Part shown: positions 8,278-16,790 of the stretch, piece by piece | How the letters are laid out: the number at the start of each line of letters is the position of its first letter | Numbering within the stretch: the first letter of the stretch is position 1 | From: CALBPI01 sp039033995 | Lineage (GTDB): Bacteria > Pseudomonadota > Gammaproteobacteria > Steroidobacterales > Woeseiaceae | DNA length: 64,000 nucleotides | Assembly: GCA_039033995.1 (NCBI GenBank) | Contig: JBCCBP010000018.1 | Span: 1-64,000 of the forward strand | Direction: 5' to 3' | The notes under the pieces: generated by a model | Told to the model about the DNA's origin: nothing | What the model saw: only the letters and a program-made list of their open reading frames with translations | Database searches by the model: none | Made by a program: the position numbers and the translations under genes

Positions 8278-9075
8278 GTGATCCGCAGATCCTACCGAAT
8301 TCTTGGCGACAAACCATACTCCGCATTGTGGCTTGGATGGCTTTGCTTGTTGTTGATGTCAACCGCGCACGCTGAAGATCCGCCACTGCGGGTTGCCGTC
8401 GCAGCGAACTTCAGCGCAACTGCTGAGACACTAGGCGCGCAATTCACGGCCCTACATGACGTTGAGGTGCAGCTCGTCAGCGGCTCATCCGGCAAGCACG
8501 CCACGCAAATCACCTACGGCGCGCCTTTCGATGTCTTTCTGAGTGCAGATAGCGCAAAGCCTGCGGCGCTGCACGCACGCGGGTTGAGTGCCGGCGAGCC
8601 GCGCGCTTATGCACGAGGGCAATTAGCGATCATCGTTCCAGTCGACGCAATGGACAACCCGATCGATTGGCTGAAGCGCCAGACTGACCAACGTATCGCA
8701 ATTGCCAATCCGCGCGTCGCGCCCTATGGCAACGCAGCACAGTTCTTACTCGACCAATGGTCGATTAGCCGAATGCGACACGTAACGGCTGAAAATGTCG
8801 CCCAGGCCTATCAGCTCGTGCTGAGTGGCAATGTCGATGCTGCTGTGATCGCATTGCCACAGTTAAGCGCCAGGCCGCTGCCCGATCATCTAAGCGCGTG
8901 GACGCCGCACCCGAGCCAGTACCCCCCGATCCAGCAAGACGTCGTTTTGCTCAACGCCGACCGCGAGGATCGCGCTGCGCAGACTTTTGTGGCCTTCCTG
9001 CTCGGCCCCGATGCGCAGACAGTGATTCGCAATGCGGGCTACCTGGCACCCGAGGTTGACCATGCTCGGCGTTGA
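8278..9075 (+). CDS. modA: Molybdate ABC transporter, periplasmic binding protein
   Basis: About 265 residues with a signal peptide ending at STAHA (near residue 32). The mature N-terminus LRVAVAANFSATAETLGAQF, then VSGSSGKHATQITYGAPFDVFLSAD, is the ModA signature that forms the oxyanion pocket. Later, AIANPRVAPYGNAAQFLLD and ENVAQAYQLVLSGNVDAAVIAL follow the family order. It captures molybdate or tungstate in the periplasm and delivers it to ModB. The GTG at 8278 is the only start that includes the whole signal peptide. modA overlaps modB by 14 nt, the first link of a modABC operon. No molybdate-responsive ModE-type site was recognised upstream. Confidence 0.92.
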   Translation: MIRRSYRILGDKPYSALWLGWLCLLLMSTAHAEDPPLRVAVAANFSATAETLGAQFTALHDVEVQLVSGSSGKHATQITYGAPFDVFLSADSAKPAALHARGLSAGEPRAYARGQLAIIVPVDAMDNPIDWLKRQTDQRIAIANPRVAPYGNAAQFLLDQWSISRMRHVTAENVAQAYQLVLSGNVDAAVIALPQLSARPLPDHLSAWTPHPSQYPPIQQDVVLLNADREDRAAQTFVAFLLGPDAQTVIRNAGYLAPEVDHARR

Positions 9076-9757
9076 CGATTGGCAGGCACTCGCGCTTACA
9101 CTGAAGCTCGCGCTGATTGTCACGGCGTTGCTGCTCGTCGTCGCAACGCCCATCGCGTGGTGGTTAGCCACTACTCGCTCGCGATTTCAGGGACTCATCG
9201 CTGCGCTGATCGCACTGCCGCTCGTGCTTCCCCCGACCGTTATTGGCTTCTATTTGCTGATCGTCTACGCACCGGACAGTCCGTTGGGTCGATTGCTAGA
9301 AGCCATCGGCGTATCGCCTCTGGCTTTCAGCTTCGAAGGCCTCGTGCTTGCGTCCATGCTGTACTCGTTGCCGTTTGTCGTGCAGCCGGTGCAAAACGCG
9401 ATGGCAGCCATCGGGCGTACGCCCATCGAGGCGGCGGCCATGCTCGGCGCGAATGGCTGGCAGCGTTTTCGACGCGTTGTATTGCCATTGGCGAAGCCGG
9501 GTTATGTTGTGGCCGCCGCGCTCGGTTTCGCGCATACGGTTGGAGAATTTGGCATCGTGCTGATGATCGGCGGCAGCATTCCAAATGAGACGCGCGTGGT
9601 CTCAATCCAGATTTACGATCAGGTTGAGAGTCTCGACTTCGCCGCCGCCCATCGACTTTCCGCTATCGTGATCCTGCTTGCGTTGGCGTTGCTGACACTC
9701 GTCTATACGCAGTTGCGTGCGACGTCGGTGAATCAGCGGCTGGGGGATGCGCCGTGA
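9062..9757 (+). CDS. modB: Molybdate ABC transporter, permease
   Basis: About 231 residues with five or six membrane helices. The cytoplasmic EAA loop for the ATPase is visible as EAAAMLGANGWQRFRRVVLPLAKPG, and the helix after it contains AHTVGEFGIVLMIGGSIPNETR, both characteristic of ModB. The start chosen is the ATG at 9062 with GAGG upstream; an earlier in-frame codon at 9032 lies deep inside modA. The stop overlaps the modC GTG by 4 nt. The protein forms the homodimeric channel of the molybdate importer. Confidence 0.93.
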   Translation: MLGVDDWQALALTLKLALIVTALLLVVATPIAWWLATTRSRFQGLIAALIALPLVLPPTVIGFYLLIVYAPDSPLGRLLEAIGVSPLAFSFEGLVLASMLYSLPFVVQPVQNAMAAIGRTPIEAAAMLGANGWQRFRRVVLPLAKPGYVVAAALGFAHTVGEFGIVLMIGGSIPNETRVVSIQIYDQVESLDFAAAHRLSAIVILLALALLTLVYTQLRATSVNQRLGDAP

Positions 9758-10833
9758 GCGCACCGCTGCGTGTCGCGATATCCGCATCGGCGACATCGCA
9801 GCGCCGGCGCGCTTTTCGCCTTAATGTTCAGGAAACCATCGTGAAGGACGGTGTAACCGCATTGTTCGGGCCATCCGGCGCGGGTAAGACGACGCTGCTG
9901 CGATGTATTGCGGGCCTGCAGCGCACAGATGGGCGAATCACCTTCGGTGAACAGCATTGGCAAGACTCGGATCAACGTCTGTTCGTCGCGCCACATCGCC
10001 GGAGAATCGGTTTTGTCTTTCAACATCCACAATTATTCGGCCATTTATCCGTTGCCCGGAATCTACGCTTCAACCAGCAACTTCCCGACGACAGTATCGA
10101 GACACTAGTCTCGTCTTTTGGCCTAGCGGACTTGCTGGACGCCGATCCGGGCAGTTTATCGGGTGGCGAACAGCAGCGAGTTGCTGCGGTCCGGACCTTA
10201 ATAAGCGCGCCGCGATTGCTGTTATTTGACGAGCCTTTTTCCGCGGTGGATGCGCCCCGACGGCGCGAGTTGTTACAACATTTGCGCCGGCATTTGAAAA
10301 AGCATCGCGTCCCCGCTGTCTACGTCACGCATGACCTAGCGGAAGCAGCGGGCATAGCCGATCGAATGCTGCAGATGACTGACGGACGTGTCCGCGGTCA
10401 GGGGCCAATCAATCGCCTTCTGACCGACCTGGAGCAGCCTTTTTGTCGGGCACCCGACACGGTCAGTGTGATCGATGCTGGCGTCGCGCGTTTCGATGCG
10501 GCCACGCGGTTGTGTCACGTAGTGATCGAAGGGCATACGATCGCTGTGCCTGGCCTGGCGCCGCCTGTTGACCATGAACAACGGTTGCTGATCGGTGCGC
10601 GGGACATCAGTCTGTCGAGACAACGCAGTCCCGCTAGCAGTATCGTGAATGCGCTCGACGTCGAGGTGACCGATATCCTGCAGTCGGACGACATCCCATT
10701 CGTCGTGCTTCAGCTACAAGTTGGCGCGCTCCGCTTGATTTGCCATGTGACCTATCAGTCATTTCAGCTCATGCGCATCGCAATCGGTGAAAGACTGGCC
10801 GCTCATGTGAAAGCTGTCGCGCTGCAGCACTAG
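9754..10833 (+). CDS. modC: Molybdate ABC transporter, ATP-binding protein with TOBE domain
   Basis: About 359 residues. The ATPase domain shows Walker A (GPSGAGKTTLLR), the signature LSGGEQQRVA, Walker B (LLLFDEPFSAVD) and the H-loop VTHDLAEA. The C-terminal part (about residues 290-355) is a TOBE/Mop-like domain, which in ModC proteins senses molybdate and regulates uptake. The GTG start overlaps the modB stop in a GTGA arrangement, implying translational coupling. The protein couples ATP hydrolysis to molybdate import through ModB. Confidence 0.94.
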   Translation: MSAPLRVAISASATSQRRRAFRLNVQETIVKDGVTALFGPSGAGKTTLLRCIAGLQRTDGRITFGEQHWQDSDQRLFVAPHRRRIGFVFQHPQLFGHLSVARNLRFNQQLPDDSIETLVSSFGLADLLDADPGSLSGGEQQRVAAVRTLISAPRLLLFDEPFSAVDAPRRRELLQHLRRHLKKHRVPAVYVTHDLAEAAGIADRMLQMTDGRVRGQGPINRLLTDLEQPFCRAPDTVSVIDAGVARFDAATRLCHVVIEGHTIAVPGLAPPVDHEQRLLIGARDISLSRQRSPASSIVNALDVEVTDILQSDDIPFVVLQLQVGALRLICHVTYQSFQLMRIAIGERLAAHVKAVALQH

Positions 10834-10848
10834 ATAGCAGCACTCCAG

Positions 10849-10890
10849 CACAACGTCGCGTTGTGTGCGCGCCCAACACACGAATATACT
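10849..10890 (+). promoter_or_regulatory. Probable sigma-70 promoter of the cNMP/TrxR-like gene, overlapping a hairpin
   Basis: TTGTGT (10861-10866) and TATACT (10885-10890) are separated by 18 nt, upstream of the ATG at 10922. A 7-bp inverted repeat CACAACG-TCG-CGTTGTG (10849-10865) overlaps the -35 element and could be an operator or simply a weak hairpin after modC. The -10 match is good and the -35 match is partial. Confidence 0.4.
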
Positions 10891-10921
10891 GGTAATCGAC
10901 CATTCGCCAAGGAACGAACCT

Positions 10922-12550
10922 ATGGAATCGCTGGCACAGGATCTCCGCCAAATGCAACGCATGCCGTTGCATAGCAGCCACATCGAATGCATTGAGTCGT
11001 TGGGCGAGCCCCAGCGCTTCGAAGCCGGCGAATACGTCTTTCAAGTGGGCGAACCGATGGACCGCTTCGTCTATGTCGTCGCCGGTGAAATCGAGCTGGT
11101 GAACCCCCTGACCGGTGAGCGCCAGATGCCACATGGTCTCGGTCCGACACAATTCGCCGGTGAAATCTCGTTCCTCAATGGTGGCACTGTGACCATGGCG
11201 TTGCGGGCCAGCATGGTCACCGACACAATAATCGTGCCGCGCGCGGCAATGCTGGAAGCGATGTCGCGTATCCCGGAAATGAGTGACATCATTATCACTG
11301 TGTTTTCGGCGCGACGACGACGCCTGCTGGAAGACCAGAATTCCGCACTGACGCTGGTCGGTTCGGACGCGACGCCTGCGATGCGTGCCATCGATGCTTT
11401 CGTCACGCGCAACAGGATTCCAGTCAATCGCCTGTCGATCGGCTGTGATGAGGCCACCAAGAAAACGGACGCGTGTGGTTTGCAACCCTCACAGCCCGCT
11501 GTCCTGTTCGGCAAGGATCAGGTGCTCGACTCCCCAACTCCCGCGAAGATTGCGAAGCTGCTCGGTTTTGATCTTGCTCTGGATGAGTCGACCAACGTCG
11601 ATCTCGTGATCGTCGGCGGTGGTCCGGCCGGTGTTGCCGCCGCTGTCTATGCTGGCGCTGAGGGTTTGAGCGCATTGGTCGTCGATGCAACCGCCATCGG
11701 TGGTCAGGCAGGCACCTCGTCACGCATCGAAAACTATATGGGTTTTCCCACTGGCATCTCGGGCGCCGACCTGGTTTGGCGCGGCAGTGTGCAAGCATTG
11801 AAATTCGGCAGTCGGTTCGCGGTTCCGCGCACCGTGGTCGCGATTGTTCGGAGTGACAACGAGTTTTTATTGACGCTGGATGATGCGTCTCGCATCCGCG
11901 CCCGTTCTGTGTTGGTGGCGACCGGTGTGCAGTACCGGCGTTTGCCATTGGAGCGGCTCGCAGACCTGGAAGGTGCGGGCATTTATTACGCCGCTACGGA
12001 ATCAGAAGCGCGCTATTGTCGGGAGACCGATGTGATCATTGTCGGCGGTGGCAACTCCGCGGGGCAAGCGGCGATGTACCTGAGCCGGACTGCGAATCAT
12101 GTCCATGTTCTGGTGCGTCGGGACTCGTTGGCAGACTCCATGTCCGATTATCTGGCTAGCCGACTACACGCAGACCCGAAAATCACGATTCATTTTGAGA
12201 CAGAAATTGATGCTTTGCACGGTAGCGATCAACTGACCGGCGTAGATGTGACGCGCAAGCGGGTCACGGACACACAACACATCGCCTGCGGTGCGTTGTT
12301 TCTGATGGTCGGTGCAGCGCCGAACACGCAATGGCTGGCAGAAATTGTCGACCTCGATCCACGCGGTTTCGTGCGTACGGGCGCCGACGTTAGCAAGGAC
12401 AGTCCGTTTGCAACGAGCAGTGATGGCATTTACGCCGTTGGCGATGTACGAGCCGGTTCCGTTAAACGAGTTGCTTCGTCGGTCGGCGAAGGCTCGGTCG
12501 TCATCAGTGCGATCTGGCAATACCTTCATGTCGAGGATGAAGCGCACTAA
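10922..12550 (+). CDS. Fusion protein: cyclic-nucleotide-binding domain, glutaredoxin-like segment, thioredoxin-reductase-like FAD oxidoreductase
   Basis: A 542-residue fusion. Residues about 15-130 form a cNMP-binding/CRP-like beta-barrel (FEAGEYVFQVGEPMDRFVYV, FAGEISFLNGG). Residues 150-218 resemble a glutaredoxin-like module (AFVTRNRIPVNRL, SPTPAKIAKLLGFD). From residue 227 comes a thioredoxin-reductase-type core with FAD motif VGGGPAGVAAAVYA, NADPH motif VGGGNSAGQAAMYLS and C-terminal GIYAVGDVRAGSVKRVASSVGEG. The redox CxxC expected between the two nucleotide-binding motifs is absent; the region reads YYAATESEARYC. It probably transfers electrons by another route or senses a nucleotide or redox state. 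The ATG is preceded by AAGGA at good spacing. Its stop overlaps the next ATG by 1 nt. Confidence 0.85.
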   Translation: MESLAQDLRQMQRMPLHSSHIECIESLGEPQRFEAGEYVFQVGEPMDRFVYVVAGEIELVNPLTGERQMPHGLGPTQFAGEISFLNGGTVTMALRASMVTDTIIVPRAAMLEAMSRIPEMSDIIITVFSARRRRLLEDQNSALTLVGSDATPAMRAIDAFVTRNRIPVNRLSIGCDEATKKTDACGLQPSQPAVLFGKDQVLDSPTPAKIAKLLGFDLALDESTNVDLVIVGGGPAGVAAAVYAGAEGLSALVVDATAIGGQAGTSSRIENYMGFPTGISGADLVWRGSVQALKFGSRFAVPRTVVAIVRSDNEFLLTLDDASRIRARSVLVATGVQYRRLPLERLADLEGAGIYYAATESEARYCRETDVIIVGGGNSAGQAAMYLSRTANHVHVLVRRDSLADSMSDYLASRLHADPKITIHFETEIDALHGSDQLTGVDVTRKRVTDTQHIACGALFLMVGAAPNTQWLAEIVDLDPRGFVRTGADVSKDSPFATSSDGIYAVGDVRAGSVKRVASSVGEGSVVISAIWQYLHVEDEAH

Positions 12551-13344
12551 TGGTATGGCTGCAGAGCAATGAGGCATTGCTGCGGGTTGCGTGCTTCTTG
12601 TGCCTGCTAACATTGTTCGCATGGCTGGAACGGCAGGCCCCTCGTCGGCAAAACAGAAGCGATAGGCGAACGATAGTGGCAAACCTGTCTATGCCACTCA
12701 TCGGCACACTGGCAGCGCGCGCCCTTATGCCGCTCGCGCCGGTGGCACTCGCTTTGTTTGCCGCTGATGCGGGCATCGGCATTCTGAACTCATTGCAGAT
12801 CAACATCTGGCTGGCGGCATTAGTCAGCTTCTTTACGCTCGATATGGCAATTTACTGGCAGCATCGATTGATGCACCGGGTGCCTCTACTCTGGCGCCTC
12901 CATCGCATGCACCATAGCGATACACATGTTGATGTCACCACGGGCGTGCGCTTTCATCCTGCCGAAATTTTGCTCTCGCTGATCTTCAAATGTGCATTGG
13001 TCCTGGCGTTGGGCGCACCGGCGATTGCCGTGCTCGCGTTCGAAATAGTACTCAATTCGGCGTCACTGTTTAATCACAGCAATCTTGCGATTTCGACGCG
13101 TTGGGATCAGCGTATACGATGGTTGCTGGTGACACCCGACATGCATCGGATTCACCACTCCGTTCGCGTGGACGAAACGGATTCAAACTTCAGTTTTAGC
13201 TTCAGTGTTTGGGACAGGCTGTTCGCGACCTATCGCGCTCAGCCACAAGCGTCACACCATTCCATGTTGTTGGGGCTCGATCAATTTCGCGAAGCGAAAG
13301 ATCAGACAGCGCTGGCACTGCTTAGACAACCGGTTAACAAATAA
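12550..13344 (+). CDS. Sterol desaturase / fatty acid hydroxylase family membrane protein
   Basis: About 264 residues with several membrane helices. The di-iron histidine motifs are in order: HRLMH (about 105-109), HRMHH (118-122) and HRIHHS (about 196-201), as in the fatty acid hydroxylase superfamily. These enzymes hydroxylate or desaturate lipids at the membrane using O2 and reduced iron. The preceding gene overlaps it by one base (TAATG), so the two are co-transcribed. The upstream flavoprotein could supply electrons, but that is inference. Substrate unknown. Its stop codon overlaps the T-run of a convergent terminator. Confidence 0.85.
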   Translation: MVWLQSNEALLRVACFLCLLTLFAWLERQAPRRQNRSDRRTIVANLSMPLIGTLAARALMPLAPVALALFAADAGIGILNSLQINIWLAALVSFFTLDMAIYWQHRLMHRVPLLWRLHRMHHSDTHVDVTTGVRFHPAEILLSLIFKCALVLALGAPAIAVLAFEIVLNSASLFNHSNLAISTRWDQRIRWLLVTPDMHRIHHSVRVDETDSNFSFSFSVWDRLFATYRAQPQASHHSMLLGLDQFREAKDQTALALLRQPVNK

Positions 13345-13367
13345 AAAAGGCCGCGCATTGCGCGGCC
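13341..13367 (-). terminator. Rho-independent terminator of the 24-codon unit (minus strand)
   Basis: A perfect 8-bp stem, GGCCGCGC / GCGCGGCC, with a 3-nt loop is followed on the minus strand by TTTTTTAT. On the plus strand no T-run follows, so it is directional and serves the small minus-strand unit, although the hairpin also lies just past the hydroxylase stop. A second, imperfect hairpin lies just upstream (13370-13400). Confidence 0.8.
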
Positions 13368-13402
13368 CCGTGAGTCGGGTCAACAGGACCCAGTGACTCA
13401 AA

Positions 13403-13477
13403 CTATCGGTGCAGCCCGTTGATGTTCGCACCCGATACGGTCACCTCTGTTAACCACTGCTGTTGCTCACTAGACAT
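13403..13477 (-). CDS. 24-residue peptide ORF with near-perfect Shine-Dalgarno
   Basis: A 24-codon ORF begins MSSEQQQWLTEV and ends with NINGLHR and TAG. The sequence AGGAGGTGATC sits 5-15 nt before the ATG. It is an 11-nt uninterrupted complement to the 3' end of 16S rRNA, far stronger than any other site in the window. A strong intrinsic terminator follows 35 nt after the stop. The arrangement (isolated short unit, excellent ribosome site, own terminator) argues for real translation despite the length. I recognise no family: it lacks the Glu/Tyr core of PqqA and carries no lantipeptide-like Cys residues. It could be a peptide precursor, a regulatory small protein or a dual-function RNA. Confidence 0.6.
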   Translation of the reverse strand: MSSEQQQWLTEVTVSGANINGLHR

Positions 13478-13687
13478 GTGATCACCTCCTGCTATTTTGC
13501 CCATCGAGATATGACATTAGCACACAACCAGGCGCCGGTGTCGCCGAATACCGACCGATTTTTTGTCGCGAACAGCTGTCTTCTTACCTATGCTTGTAAC
13601 CATATGGTCTGATCAGCGCTATAAACTCATAACCGTGCAAAAGTCCGGACAGTATTTTGTGATGCGCGTAGCTGGGAGAATACGACA
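13478..13687. promoter_or_regulatory. Divergent promoter region between the 24-codon unit and the DUF1800 gene
   Basis: About 210 bases drive the small minus-strand unit and the DUF1800/DUF1501 pair. Apart from the strong minus-strand Shine-Dalgarno at 13481-13491, no clear promoter pair was identified; TGTGCTAAT on the minus strand near 13516-13524 is a possible -10. No other ORF is credible here. Confidence 0.35.
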
Positions 13688-15391
13688 ATGGCTATTTGGT
13701 CCTGCAGGAATGTTCTGCGTCGCCCGATCAATGTGTTGCTCGTCATGGCCCTCGTGGCAGGTTGCGGTGGCGGGGGTGGTAGCGAGACGCCACCGCCTGT
13801 CGTCGATAACCCTCCGCCGCCTGCTATCACCAAAACGCAACTACAAGAAGCGGCCCGTTTTGCCAGCCAAGCGACGTTCGGCGTGCCGTTTGAAGCGCTT
13901 GAGCCAATGGCCCGGCAAGGTGAGGATGCCTGGCTATCCGAGCAATTTGCGCTTCCCATCACACGCCATAGCCCAACGGTCGTCGATATTTTGCAACGTC
14001 GAGAAGCCGGAGAATTCGATGCCTTCGAACAAGATATCGAATACCTGATTTTCGCCCGGCGTCTCGCCTGGTGGCACAATACGATTACCGCTGAAGACAC
14101 CCTTCGCCAACGCGTGGCTTTTGCTCTGAGCCAAATTTTTGTGGTGTCCGACAATGTCGACATTCTCGAAGTCTACCCCGGTGCACTCAGCACCTATTAC
14201 GACCTGTTACTGACCAATGCATTTGGCAATTTCCGTGATCTGCTAGCCGGTGTGACTCGCAGCCCAGCCATGGGCATTTATCTCAGTCATATGAATAACC
14301 AGCGCTCCGACCCGAACGCCGGTACGTTCCCGGATGAGAATTATGCTCGCGAAGTCATGCAGCTGTTCTCCATTGGTTTGTTTGAACTCAATGAGGATGG
14401 GTCGCACAGACTCGATGCTGCCGGCAGACCCATACCTACTTACGACAACGATGATATTCGCGAATTCGCAAAGGTCTTTACCGGATTTTCGTTTGGCGGC
14501 CCGGCTGCGTTTTTCGGCAACAATAACGATCCCCGATTCAATGTGCCGATGCAGATGTTTGACGTCGCACACGAAACCGGCGAGAAGCGACTGTTGAACG
14601 GGTTTGTCGTGCCGGCCGGACAAACGGGTGACGCCGATGTTGAAATGGCCATCGATAATCTCTTCAATCACCCTAATGTCGGACCATTTATCGGCCGATT
14701 GCTGATCCAACGGTTGACGACATCCAATCCATCACCCGCTTACATCACGCGTGTCAGCAACGCTTTCGCCGATAATGGCAATGGTGTTCGGGGCGATATG
14801 CAAGCGGTCATTCGAGCTGTATTGCTCGATCCTGACGCGCGCCAATCGGCGACCGGAGAAACACGCGGGAAAGTCTCTGAGCCGGTCGTACGCTATGTGT
14901 CTTTGCTACGCCAGATTGGCGTCGAGAGCGACGACGGATTTATCGCCGCCTTAGGCTACTTTCTGCAGAATGAAACTCGTCAGCACCCGCTGTCGCCTCC
15001 GAGTGTATTCAACTTCTATTTGCCGGATCACCAACCCGCAGGGTCGCTATCCGAGCGAGACTTGTTCGCGCCAGAGCTTTCGATCACCAACGCCAATACC
15101 GTGATCGCGTGGCCGAACTTTTTGGATGCCGTATTGCTCGGTGGTTTCGTGACCGATCCGCCACAAGGTTTCAGCGAGGTCCGGCTGACGCCGGATCGAT
15201 GGCTCGCCATCGCCGATGACTCGACCACGTTAGTGGATGAAATCAACACGCTCATGGCGTTTGGTCGACTGCATCCCGAGACCATTGCTGCGATCATCGA
15301 GTCCATTGAGCCTTATGAAGAAGCGCCGCTGAGGGTTGCCCTTGCGGTCTATTACGTCGCCATCGCACCAGAAGTGATTGTGCAGCAATAA
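13688..15391 (+). CDS. DUF1800 family lipoprotein
   Basis: A 567-residue protein with a lipoprotein signal (LLVMALVAGCGGGG; lipidated Cys near residue 26) and a proline-rich linker. The body shows DUF1800 hallmarks: ARFASQATFG near the start, AEDTLRQRVAFALSQIFVVS, then PDENYAREVMQLFSIGLFELNEDG and the lower half with GNGVRGDMQAVIRAVLLDPDAR. The family is widespread in marine and soil bacteria, is almost always encoded beside a DUF1501 gene as here, and has no established biochemical function. The start is the ATG just upstream of the lipoprotein signal. The DUF1501 gene follows after 11 nt with AGGAG between. Confidence 0.88.
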   Translation: MAIWSCRNVLRRPINVLLVMALVAGCGGGGGSETPPPVVDNPPPPAITKTQLQEAARFASQATFGVPFEALEPMARQGEDAWLSEQFALPITRHSPTVVDILQRREAGEFDAFEQDIEYLIFARRLAWWHNTITAEDTLRQRVAFALSQIFVVSDNVDILEVYPGALSTYYDLLLTNAFGNFRDLLAGVTRSPAMGIYLSHMNNQRSDPNAGTFPDENYAREVMQLFSIGLFELNEDGSHRLDAAGRPIPTYDNDDIREFAKVFTGFSFGGPAAFFGNNNDPRFNVPMQMFDVAHETGEKRLLNGFVVPAGQTGDADVEMAIDNLFNHPNVGPFIGRLLIQRLTTSNPSPAYITRVSNAFADNGNGVRGDMQAVIRAVLLDPDARQSATGETRGKVSEPVVRYVSLLRQIGVESDDGFIAALGYFLQNETRQHPLSPPSVFNFYLPDHQPAGSLSERDLFAPELSITNANTVIAWPNFLDAVLLGGFVTDPPQGFSEVRLTPDRWLAIADDSTTLVDEINTLMAFGRLHPETIAAIIESIEPYEEAPLRVALAVYYVAIAPEVIVQQ

Positions 15392-15402
15392 GGAGAAGAC
15401 CC

Positions 15403-16785
15403 ATGCTTAATCGACGTCGATTCCTGACCCATAGTTGCTCTCTGGGCGCAGCACTACCCACGCTCGGCAGCGGTTTACTCAGCCTCGCGGCCATGCGCGA
15501 TGCTGCGGCACAGCAAGCCGACTACAAGGCGCTCGTTTGTATCCTGCTCGCAGGTGGCAACGACTCTTACAACATGCTCGTACCCACCGATACGGATCAG
15601 TACCAACAGTACGCCAATATCCGCTCGGACCTGGCGTTGCCGATCAACGACTTGTTACCGTTGACACTCGACGGCACCGATGGCCGACAGTTCGGTTTGC
15701 ATCCAGGCATGACCGCATTGAAGACCTTGCTGGATAGCGGTGACGCCTCATTAATCGCGAACGTCGGCACGCTACTCGAGCCGTTTGACCCCGTCGCGGT
15801 CAACGAGGGTCGTAGTGAATTACCGGTCGGTCTATTTTCCCACGCCGATCAGATCCAACAATGGCAAACCGCGGTATCCGACAATCGCACGGCGATTGGT
15901 TGGGCAGGCCGTATTGCAGATCGTCTACAGTCCGCAAACCCCAGCAACGGGGTCAGCATGAACATTTCGCTGTCAGGCTCGAATGTTTTTCAAAGCGGCA
16001 ACAACAGCACCGAATACAGTATCAGCGCCAATGGCAACGGTGCGGTTGCTATCAACGAATACAATAACCCGGACTTTTTTGGCACGAATCGCCGAACGGC
16101 GCTCGACAGAATTCTGGCTACACCCGCCGACAATCTCATCGAAGAGGAGTATCGCCGTCGATTTCGAGCTGCGATCGATCAGCAATTGATTTTCTCCGAT
16201 GCGATTGCTCAGGCGCCGCTGTTGACAACAACGTTTGATGCGGCCAACCCGCTGTCGGCCGCGCTCGCACAAATCGGGCGTGTAGCATCCGTCAATGCGT
16301 CGCTCAATGCGCCTCGCCAGACGTTTTTCGTAACGGTGGGCGGTTGGGATCACCACGACGAGGTGATCAACAATCAGGCGCGAATGCTGCCGATGGTTGC
16401 GAACGCGCTTGCCGATTTCCGATCAATTCTGGGTGAGCTAGATCTGTTCAACAGTGTCACAACATTTACTATTTCCGACTTTGCACGCACGTTGACCTCG
16501 AATGGCCGCGGTTCGGATCATGGCTGGGGCGGACATCATATTGTGATGGGTGGCGATGTGAATGGTGGACAACTATTCGGCGAATACCCGCTCTTATCGC
16601 CGAACTCACCTCTGGATGTCGGACGCGGCATCTATGCTCCGACAACGGCCGTCGATAATTACTTTGCGGAACTCGCGCTATGGTTCGGCGTCAATCGTGG
16701 CGATCTGGATCAGGTGCTGCCAAACGTAACACGGTTTTTTGACCCGACCAGCAACGACACACCGCTTGGATTCATGTCAAGCTAG
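15403..16785 (+). CDS. DUF1501 family exported protein (Tat substrate)
   Basis: A 460-residue protein with a twin-arginine-type signal (NRRRFLTHS) and an alanine-rich end near AAAQQ. The body follows the DUF1501 pattern, a divergent sulfatase/alkaline phosphatase fold: CILLAGGNDSYNMLVP, FGLHPGMTALKTLLDSG, and near the C-terminus FTISDFARTLTSNGRGSDHGWGGHHIVMGG. The late D, H and H residues could bind metal. It is co-transcribed with the DUF1800 lipoprotein, and the two probably act together in the periplasm or at the outer membrane. Convergent with the PlsB-like gene, 5 nt apart. Confidence 0.9.
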   Translation: MLNRRRFLTHSCSLGAALPTLGSGLLSLAAMRDAAAQQADYKALVCILLAGGNDSYNMLVPTDTDQYQQYANIRSDLALPINDLLPLTLDGTDGRQFGLHPGMTALKTLLDSGDASLIANVGTLLEPFDPVAVNEGRSELPVGLFSHADQIQQWQTAVSDNRTAIGWAGRIADRLQSANPSNGVSMNISLSGSNVFQSGNNSTEYSISANGNGAVAINEYNNPDFFGTNRRTALDRILATPADNLIEEEYRRRFRAAIDQQLIFSDAIAQAPLLTTTFDAANPLSAALAQIGRVASVNASLNAPRQTFFVTVGGWDHHDEVINNQARMLPMVANALADFRSILGELDLFNSVTTFTISDFARTLTSNGRGSDHGWGGHHIVMGGDVNGGQLFGEYPLLSPNSPLDVGRGIYAPTTAVDNYFAELALWFGVNRGDLDQVLPNVTRFFDPTSNDTPLGFMSS

Positions 16786-16790
16786 TCGCC

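Noticed and set aside
13349..13367. The same hairpin as a plus-strand terminator for the hydroxylase gene
   Set aside because: The plus strand lacks a T-run after the stem (it reads CCGTGAG); directionality favours the minus-strand unit.
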